DNA from: JBCCQH01 sp039024435
Lineage (GTDB): Bacteria > Bacteroidota > Bacteroidia > J057 > JADKCL01
Reading direction: 5' to 3'
Assembly: GCA_039024435.1 (NCBI GenBank)
Contig: JBCCQH010000161.1
Location: forward strand, 1 to 10,720
Length of the DNA: 10,720 nucleotides
The notes under the pieces are model-generated. The model was not told the origin of the DNA. It saw nothing but the letters and a program-made list of their open reading frames with translations, and ran no database searches. Numbering within the stretch: position 1 is the first letter of the stretch; the number at the start of each line of letters is the position of its first letter. The position numbers and the translations under genes are program-made. Below, one piece after another: positions 1-5,318 of the stretch.

Positions 1-2
1 GC

Positions 3-587
3 GCTTTTAATGGGGAAGATTTTATAAGGGCCACCGACATTGAGTTTTTAAGGGTTTTGATGGTGCGCTCAACCAAGCCGAATACCTCCACCGACCGCAA
101 CTCTACCCCGGTAGGTTTCCGGAGTCCCCGCTTGGCGGTTCCCCTCCTGACGCTCTTTCTCCTTTTCCAGTTGGCCTTTCCCTGGCGCTACCTCCTCTAT
201 GACGGCAACCTATTTTGGACCGAAGAAGGCTACCGCTTCTCCTGGCGGGTCATGCTCATGGAAAAGGCCGGTACCGCGACCTTTTATGTGAAGGATGCGG
301 AAACCGGCCGTGAAGGCTCGGTCATCAACCACCAGTTCCTCAACGAGCACCAGGAAAAGCAGATGGCCATGCAGCCCGACCTTATTTTGCAGTACGCCCA
401 CTACCTCAAAGCGCACTTTGCCAATGAAGGTGTGGCCGATCCCCGCGTGCGTGCCGAAGTCTGGGTCACCCTGAATGCCCGGCCCGCCCGCTTGCTCATA
501 GATCCCCAGGTGGACCTCACCCAAATCACCGACGGGTGGGCTCCCAAGGACTGGATTGTCCCCTACGAAGAAAATCGCCTGCCATGA
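3..587 (+). CDS. HTTM / vitamin K-dependent gamma-carboxylase-like protein, C-terminal part (5' end outside window)
   Basis: The reading frame is open to the left window edge without a stop, so this is the last ~194 codons of a longer gene. The TTG at 57 and ATG at 60 are internal codons, not the start. The visible part has a hydrophobic segment (about LAVPLLTLFLLFQLAFPWRY, bases 132-191), then a polar domain beginning NLFWTEEGYRFSWRVMLMEK. That motif is characteristic of the C-terminal part of bacterial HTTM (horizontally transferred transmembrane domain) proteins, which are homologous to the vertebrate vitamin K-dependent gamma-glutamyl carboxylase. Family members are usually about 450-480 residues with several membrane helices, most of which would lie upstream here. 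Whether bacterial members carboxylate anything is not established. The stop TGA overlaps the ATG of the next gene (ATGA), implying translational coupling with the TonB receptor. The family call is firm; the substrate is unknown. Confidence 0.85.
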   Translation, partial: AFNGEDFIRATDIEFLRVLMVRSTKPNTSTDRNSTPVGFRSPRLAVPLLTLFLLFQLAFPWRYLLYDGNLFWTEEGYRFSWRVMLMEKAGTATFYVKDAETGREGSVINHQFLNEHQEKQMAMQPDLILQYAHYLKAHFANEGVADPRVRAEVWVTLNARPARLLIDPQVDLTQITDGWAPKDWIVPYEENRLP

Positions 588-2986
588 ATACGATTCGGCT
601 CTTGGTTCTAATCCTGTTGCTGCCTTCCGCCGCCAGTGCCCAACTGTTCAAGGTCACCGGCCGCGTCCTCTCCCAAATCGATGGCACCCCCATCGAGGAA
701 GCCATGGTCCTGGTCCAGGCCTCCCCCAGCATCATCTATACCGATACCGAGGGCAACTACACCCTCGCCCTGCCCCGGGGAAAGTACAAAATCGAAGCCT
801 TCGGCATGGGCATGAAAGCGCCCCCCGTGTACGTGGACCTGACCCGCGATACCACCATCAACTTTTTCGTGGAGGACGTCAATGTCAACCTCCAGGGATT
901 CGAAATCGTGGACCGACGCCGCACCAACGGGATCACCCGGCTCAAGGCCATCGACGGTTTCGGCATCTACGAAGCCAAAAAAAATGAGGTCATCGTCTTG
1001 GACGACTTCGCGGCCAACAAGGTTGCCAACAACGCCCGGCAAGTATTTGCCAAAGTCCCCGGCCTCAACATCTGGGAGAGTGACTTTGCCGGCTTGCAAC
1101 TGGACATCGCTGCACGGGGCCTCGGTCCGAGCCGCACCGCCAACTTCAACACCCGGCAAAATGGCTACGACATGAGCGCCGATGCGCTCGGTTATCCGGA
1201 AAGCTACTACATGCCCGCGCTGCAAGCGGTCGAGCGGATCGAGGTGGTCCGCGGGGCCGCCTCGCTGCAATACGGCTCCCAATTCGGCGGGATGCTGAAT
1301 TTTAAACTCAAGGAAGCTCCGGACAAGCCCTTCGAATTGAATGCCGAGCAAGCCGTCGGTTCCTTTGGGCTGCTCAATTCTTTTTTGAGCGTCGGGGGGC
1401 GCAATGACCGGATAGATTATTACGGCTACTACCAATTCCGGACCGGACGGGGCTGGCGAGCCAACAGTGGCTTCGATGCCCACACCGCTTTTGGTCGGGT
1501 CGGGGTTCAGGCGACGGATCGTCTCAAGCTGGGCTTCGAGTATTCATTTCTCTACTACGAAGCCCAACAGCCGGGGGGCCTGACCGACAGCCGCTTTGCC
1601 TCCGGGGACCTCGCCCAATCGCAGCGGGGACGCAACTGGTTCCGCGTTTCCTGGAATCTCTTCGCCAACACGATCGACTACAACTTTTCCGAGCGCACCA
1701 AGCTCAACATTCGAAGCTTCGGGCTGGTCTCGGCCCGGGATGCCCTGGGCAACCTGCAACAAATCGGTGTACGCGACAACCCCAACGCGCCCCGCACCTT
1801 GATTACCGATGCCTTTCGGAATTTTGGATCGGAAGCCCGGCTGCTCCATGAATACCGCGTCGGAGAACAAAAAGCGGCCTTCGTGGCCGGGCTGCGCTAC
1901 TACAACGGCCTGACGCAGCGCCAACAAGGTTTTGCCAGTGCCGACTCAACCCCCGATTTTGTCCTGCTGAATCCTGAGGATCCCGAAGAATTTGACTACG
2001 ATTTTCCCAGCGAGAACCACGCAGCCTTCGTGGAAAATCTGCTTTACCTCACGCCCAAACTCAGCCTGACCACCGGTCTGCGTCTCGAACACATCCGCAC
2101 CGACGCGGATGGGATCTGGAAGTTCAACCGCTACGACTTTGCCGGGAATCTCGTCTCCTCCACCACGAATCCCGACCAGAGTTCCACCCGCCGTTGGGTG
2201 CCGCTCTACGGCGTGGGCAGCAGCTACTACCTCAAGGAGGGCCTCCACCTCTACGCCAATTACTCACGGAATTTCCGCTCGATCACCTTCAGCGACCTGC
2301 GCGTGGTCAATCCCAATTTCCAATTGGACAGCTTGATCACCGATGAAAATGGCTACAACATCGATTTAGGGATCCGGGGTCAGTTGTTCAGTTGGCTCAA
2401 CGCAGACGCGAGCATTTTCCTGCTGCGCTACAACGACCGCATCGGGCAATACGAATTTCCCGGCAGCACCACCTTGTTCCGCACCAACATCGGCAACTCC
2501 CGGCACATCGGGATGGAGTTTTTCGGCGAATTTGACCTCTACGATCTCATCAACCGGAAACCGGGCCTGGACAAATTGGCGCTGTTCGTGAACCTGGCCC
2601 TGACCGACGCCACCTACATTCAATCAGACATCACCGCGATCCAAGACCGCAAAGTGGAGTACGTGCCCAACATCATGCTCCGCACCGGTCTGAATTACCG
2701 CTGGAAGGGCCTCAAGCTGACCTACCAGCTTTCCTACCTGGGCGAGCAATTCAGCGACGCCACCAATTCGATCTTCAACCCCAATGCCCTCACCGGCATC
2801 ATTCCGGCTTACTTGGTGATGGATTTTTCTGCCAATTGCCAACTGAAGCGCTACAAAATCGCCGCCGGCGTCAACAATTTCCTCAACGAGCAGTACTTCA
2901 CCCGCCGCGCGGAAAGTTATCCCGGCCCGGGCATCATCCCGGCGACGCCCCGGAGCTTTTACGTTTCGGTCGGGGTACGGATTTGA
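584..2986 (+). CDS. FecA-like TonB-dependent outer-membrane receptor with carboxypeptidase-regulatory-like N-terminal domain
   Basis: 800-residue outer-membrane active transporter energised by the TonB-ExbBD system. I place the start at ATG 584 rather than the in-frame GTG at 536, because 584 begins a clear signal peptide (MNTIRLLVLILLLPSAASAQ, probable cleavage after ASA) and forms the ATGA overlap with the upstream stop. Residues ~23-104 are a carboxypeptidase-regulatory-like beta domain (VTGRVLSQIDGTPIEEAMV, then YTDTEGNYTLALPRGKY), common in receptors of Bacteroidota. The plug follows (~118-243) with VPGLNIWESDFAG, IAARGLGPSRTANFN and the conserved VERIEVVRGAASLQYGSQFG at ~216-235. The rest (~250-800) alternates like beta strands and ends RSFYVSVGVRI, so the barrel is complete, although the last residue is Ile rather than the usual Phe. 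The plug resembles FecA-type receptors, so an iron chelate or other metal complex is a plausible substrate. That is inference; the ligand cannot be read from sequence. Confidence 0.94.
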   Translation: MNTIRLLVLILLLPSAASAQLFKVTGRVLSQIDGTPIEEAMVLVQASPSIIYTDTEGNYTLALPRGKYKIEAFGMGMKAPPVYVDLTRDTTINFFVEDVNVNLQGFEIVDRRRTNGITRLKAIDGFGIYEAKKNEVIVLDDFAANKVANNARQVFAKVPGLNIWESDFAGLQLDIAARGLGPSRTANFNTRQNGYDMSADALGYPESYYMPALQAVERIEVVRGAASLQYGSQFGGMLNFKLKEAPDKPFELNAEQAVGSFGLLNSFLSVGGRNDRIDYYGYYQFRTGRGWRANSGFDAHTAFGRVGVQATDRLKLGFEYSFLYYEAQQPGGLTDSRFASGDLAQSQRGRNWFRVSWNLFANTIDYNFSERTKLNIRSFGLVSARDALGNLQQIGVRDNPNAPRTLITDAFRNFGSEARLLHEYRVGEQKAAFVAGLRYYNGLTQRQQGFASADSTPDFVLLNPEDPEEFDYDFPSENHAAFVENLLYLTPKLSLTTGLRLEHIRTDADGIWKFNRYDFAGNLVSSTTNPDQSSTRRWVPLYGVGSSYYLKEGLHLYANYSRNFRSITFSDLRVVNPNFQLDSLITDENGYNIDLGIRGQLFSWLNADASIFLLRYNDRIGQYEFPGSTTLFRTNIGNSRHIGMEFFGEFDLYDLINRKPGLDKLALFVNLALTDATYIQSDITAIQDRKVEYVPNIMLRTGLNYRWKGLKLTYQLSYLGEQFSDATNSIFNPNALTGIIPAYLVMDFSANCQLKRYKIAAGVNNFLNEQYFTRRAESYPGPGIIPATPRSFYVSVGVRI

Positions 2987-3018
2987 GCCACCCAATTTGG
3001 CAGGCATGAGCTTTGCGA

Positions 3019-3057
3019 AACAAAAATTCCCGGTCGGAGTGACTGGGAATTTTTGTT
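3019..3057 (+). terminator. Intrinsic terminator after the TonB receptor gene
   Basis: An inverted repeat of 17 bp with one G-U pair: the left arm at 3019-3035 (AACAAAAATTCCCGGTC) pairs with GACTGGGAATTTTTGTT at 3041-3057 around a 5-nt loop (GGAGT). It lies 32 bp after the TonB receptor stop and the right arm ends in a T-rich run. The left arm is A-rich, so it could also terminate minus-strand transcription from the convergent SnoaL-like gene, although copy 1 of the repeat lies between. Confidence 0.88.
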
Positions 3058-3067
3058 CATAAGGACT

Positions 3068-3235
3068 GCGAGGCTGTGCAAATTTAACTCTGCGATTTTG
3101 CTATGGCGGCTTTTTCTGCCCCGCTTCCGCTATTTTCTCGCCCATAGCTCGGGCTATGGACTCCAAAATGAGCTTCGGTGGATAGAAAAATCTGCGCTCG
3201 CAAATTTCACCAACCAATTTTAAGCCGCCTCTGAG
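3068..3235 (-). repeat. MITE-like hairpin-centred repeat, copy 1 (minus orientation)
   Basis: Non-coding stretch of about 165 bp whose reverse complement matches 8239-8402 at roughly 85-88 percent by eye. A central block of about 54 bp is identical in both copies. That block contains the hairpin CCATAGC-TCGG-GCTATGG at 3142-3159. The ends are imperfect inverted repeats of each other (GAGGCTGTGCAAATTTAA at the left; reverse complement of the right GAGGCGGCTTAAAATTGG). The element sits between the terminator at 3019-3057 and the stop codon of the SnoaL-like gene, ending only about 8 bp before that stop. No target-site duplication is obvious. It carries no convincing ORF, which suggests a small non-autonomous mobile element or dispersed intergenic repeat. 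Confidence 0.85.
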
Positions 3236-3242
3236 TTCTCCC

Positions 3243-4106
3243 TCAAAACATTCCATTTTCGTGGGCCATCTCGGCCGGGATCTCCTGGATCACGTCCCAG
3301 TGTTCCACGAGTAGCCCAGACTCGATCCGGAACAGGTCGTAGAAAGCGTGGGGCTTGCCGTGCCACTCGCCCTCGCTCATGGTCAGGACAAAATTTCCCT
3401 GTCCCAGGATCTTGTGAACCTTGTGGTAGACAAACATGTCGTTCTTCGCCGCCAGAGCGCCGAAGGCCGCCTGCAAACCGGCCAAACCGTCCCCGATGCC
3501 TGGATTGTGCTGGTGGTAGGTCTCCGCACTGATGTAATCGGTGAGCTTCTGTGGGTTTTCCCCCAACAAAATGTCGCTCATGAAGACTTTGATCAGGGCC
3601 TTGTTCTCTTCGGTCTTGGCCAAATCTTTTACTTCCTTGGGGCCATCAACCTGACTGCGGCCGCTTTGGGTGGTGACCACCCGCGGCTGAATGGCGTCCC
3701 AGTGTTCCGCCAGGCGGCCCTTTTCCACCCGAAAGACATCAAAAGTTACGATTTCCTTGGCCCCAAAGGCTTGGGCGTTGTCGTAAGTATTGTGGGTGAC
3801 GACAAAATCACCGTCCTGGAACACACGGTGGGTCTTTTGGGTGGTCCCGGCTTCCTTCAGCGCCGGCAAAAAGCCAATCAGGGGAGCACGCCCGGTAGGG
3901 ATGCCCGGATTGTGCTGAATGTAATTTTCGGTAAAGTATTTTTCCATTCCCGCCGGGCTGTAATCCCGGAACACTGCGTTCAGTCCTTTGGAGACGAGCC
4001 GGATAGCATTCGAAGAATCCGAAGTATTGGCCTTGGATCCGATGCGGGAGCGGTTGCAACCCACAGTCAACAATAAAGCCGTAGCAAAAATATAAATTGT
4101 TTTCAT
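3243..4106 (-). CDS. Predicted lipoprotein with two tandem SnoaL/NTF2-like domains
   Basis: 287 residues from ATG 4106. An in-frame ATG at 4166 would add 20 polar residues in front of an obvious lipoprotein signal peptide, so 4106 is preferred. The signal is MKTIYIFATALLLTVGC with Cys17 as the likely lipidated residue; the lipobox TVGC is slightly atypical at position -3. The mature protein holds two copies of the same fold, at ~38-143 and ~170-276. Each copy has an early QHNPGI motif (residues 64-69 and 199-204) and a closing EHWDxIQ motif (134-140 and 268-274), typical of SnoaL-like polyketide-cyclase-related proteins of the NTF2 superfamily. Such proteins are small cone-shaped barrels that bind ligands or catalyse varied reactions; no specific activity can be assigned. 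It follows the AraC-family gene by 89 bp on the same strand, so it may be its target or share its transcript. A cell-envelope location is inferred from the signal. Confidence 0.87.
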   Translation of the reverse strand: MKTIYIFATALLLTVGCNRSRIGSKANTSDSSNAIRLVSKGLNAVFRDYSPAGMEKYFTENYIQHNPGIPTGRAPLIGFLPALKEAGTTQKTHRVFQDGDFVVTHNTYDNAQAFGAKEIVTFDVFRVEKGRLAEHWDAIQPRVVTTQSGRSQVDGPKEVKDLAKTEENKALIKVFMSDILLGENPQKLTDYISAETYHQHNPGIGDGLAGLQAAFGALAAKNDMFVYHKVHKILGQGNFVLTMSEGEWHGKPHAFYDLFRIESGLLVEHWDVIQEIPAEMAHENGMF

Positions 4107-4164
4107 AGTGATTTTTTTCCAAAGGTCACGCTGCGCGAGGCATTTGGAAAGGTCAGAATCGGAC

Positions 4165-4197
4165 AATCAAGTGTAAAAATCAGAAATTTCTTGATTT
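4165..4197. promoter_or_regulatory. Overlapping dyads between the araC-family and SnoaL-like genes
   Basis: Two overlapping inverted repeats lie at the end of the regulator gene and upstream of the lipoprotein gene. One is AATCAAG (4165-4171) with CTTGATT (4190-4196). The other is the near-palindrome AAATCAGAAATTTCTTGATTT at 4177-4197, built around GAAATTTC with one unpaired base. The AT-rich core and lack of a T-run on the minus strand fit an operator or promoter region for the SnoaL-like gene better than a terminator. A role as binding site for the adjacent AraC-type protein is inference. Confidence 0.35.
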
Positions 4198-5077
4198 AGA
4201 CCGGAAGGTGGATTCGGCGGAAAGACTGGGGCGTTTCCCCGGCGAGTCGTTTGAAAAACTTGAAAAAGTTGCCCGGATCATCGAATCCCGACTGAAAGGC
4301 AATCTCTTTGATACTCATGCTCGAATTGATCAGCCGGCGCTTGATTTGCAGCATCAATTCCTCGTCGATGAAGGCTTTGGGCGATTTGCGAATGCTCTTC
4401 TGCGTGATGTTGTACAAGGTCTTGGGGGTCACATGTAACTGATCCGCGTAGTAATGCACCGAACGGGAGGTGGTCACGTTGCGTTGCACGAGGCTTTGGA
4501 ACTGGAGAAACTGCTGGATGTATTTGTGCTCGATGTTCAGCTTGATGTCGGAAATCCGCGCCCGGTGCAGCTTGCTGATGACGACTTGTAGCAGGTTGCG
4601 GATGATTTCCGAAGTGTATTCGTCCCGCGGCCCGGTAAATTCGCGCTGGATCAGTTGAATATTTTCCCGCAAATCACGGAAAATATCGGGGTCCAAAGGG
4701 GTGTGCTGACAAAAGAGCAACTCGTTGAACAGTTCGGTGATGCGCTGGGCACCCGATACATCCAGGTGACTGACCACAAATTCTTCGGTGAACAACAGGT
4801 TGACGCCTTTTACGTCACGGGGAAAATATTTGTGGATCTGGTCTTTGCGAATGGTCAGCACCGAGCCGCCGCGGTAATCGTGCTCCTGAAAATCAATTGC
4901 GTGCTTCCCCACTCCTGATGTAACCAGCAACAATACATAAAATTCCACGCGGTGCGGCCGCAGCGGATCAAACTCCGGATAAGGATAATCCAGGAGGTCC
5001 TCCAGGCGAACAATGTCAAAATCAATCCCCTGACTCTTGGTGTAATTAAAAGCAATTTGGGCAATTTCTTCCGTCAT
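4196..5077 (-). CDS. AraC/XylS-family transcriptional regulator
   Basis: 293 residues starting at ATG 5077. The N-terminal ~1-170 is a cupin-like sensing domain, with PHRVEFYVLLLVTSG at ~41-55 and YRGGSVLTIRKDQIHKY at ~68-84, the pattern seen in AraC-type effector domains. The C-terminal ~100 residues form the double helix-turn-helix DNA-binding domain. The first HTH is around YYADQLHVTPKTLYNITQKS (~209-228). The second, with the family signature, is SIKEIAFQSGFDDPGNFFKF (~255-274), followed by FKRLAGETPQSFRR. Length and architecture are normal for the family. The effector is unknown. It is divergent from acnB across a 241-bp gap and precedes the SnoaL-like lipoprotein gene, which is the most likely target by position. 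Control of acnB is also possible. Family assignment is firm. Confidence 0.95.
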   Translation of the reverse strand: MTEEIAQIAFNYTKSQGIDFDIVRLEDLLDYPYPEFDPLRPHRVEFYVLLLVTSGVGKHAIDFQEHDYRGGSVLTIRKDQIHKYFPRDVKGVNLLFTEEFVVSHLDVSGAQRITELFNELLFCQHTPLDPDIFRDLRENIQLIQREFTGPRDEYTSEIIRNLLQVVISKLHRARISDIKLNIEHKYIQQFLQFQSLVQRNVTTSRSVHYYADQLHVTPKTLYNITQKSIRKSPKAFIDEELMLQIKRRLINSSMSIKEIAFQSGFDDPGNFFKFFKRLAGETPQSFRRIHLPV

Positions 5078-5081
5078 GGTG

Positions 5082-5094
5082 TGCGGTTTCCGCA
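5082..5094 (-). promoter_or_regulatory. Small hairpin in the araC-family gene leader
   Basis: TGCGG-TTT-CCGCA gives five perfect base pairs with a 3-nt loop, ending 4 nt before the ATG at 5077 on the minus strand. In the mRNA it covers the ribosome-binding region, and no Shine-Dalgarno sequence is visible there. It could limit translation of the regulator. Short dyads of this size also arise by chance. Confidence 0.3.
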
Positions 5095-5155
5095 GTCAAT
5101 ATAAGTGGCAATTCGGGAGCGAATCCACCCCCAACCCAAATTTCCTCTTCTCCGG

Positions 5156-5200
5156 CGGTCATTGGCGGGGAAAAACGGCCGATATGCCGTCCAATCACCG
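5156..5200. promoter_or_regulatory. Imperfect inverted repeat in the divergent araC-acnB intergenic region
   Basis: CGGTCATTGGCGG (5156-5168) pairs with CCGTCCAATCACCG (5187-5200), with one mismatch and one bulged base. Inside the loop a second short stem, CGGC (5176-5179) with GCCG (5186-5189), competes for the same right-arm bases. The site lies 79 bp upstream of the regulator start and about 119 bp upstream of acnB, a typical place for an operator serving divergent genes. The remainder of 5078-5318 is AT-rich toward acnB. I cannot place a convincing Bacteroidota promoter (TTG, then TAnnTTTG) with correct spacing there. Confidence 0.35.
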
Positions 5201-5318
5201 AATCAAATGGCGCAAATTTTCGTACATTAATTTGAGTGGATAAATATCTATCGCATTGTTATTTTTACAAATGAAAGAAACCGTATAAATCGTCCTAAAT
5301 ACCCAAAAGATCATTTTC

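Noticed and set aside
57..62. TTG/ATG as the start of the first gene
   Set aside because: The frame is open back to the window edge, and HTTM proteins have several more membrane helices upstream, so these are internal codons.
536..583. Extended GTG start for the TonB receptor
   Set aside because: It adds 16 polar residues before a clear signal peptide and overlaps the upstream gene by 52 bp; ATG 584 gives a clean export signal and an ATGA junction.
608..1483. 291-codon antisense frame across the TonB receptor
   Set aside because: It mirrors codon bias of the sense gene, with no recognisable domain.
3348..4076. 242-codon plus-strand frame across the SnoaL-like gene
   Set aside because: It lies opposite a gene with a lipoprotein signal and duplicated domains; no domain of its own.
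4107..4166. Longer start of the SnoaL-like protein at 4166
   Set aside because: The extra 20 residues would bury the lipoprotein signal peptide beginning at ATG 4106.
5201..5318. Riboswitch or small RNA in the acnB leader
   Set aside because: AT-rich, with no recognisable conserved fold or paired elements beyond short chance stems.
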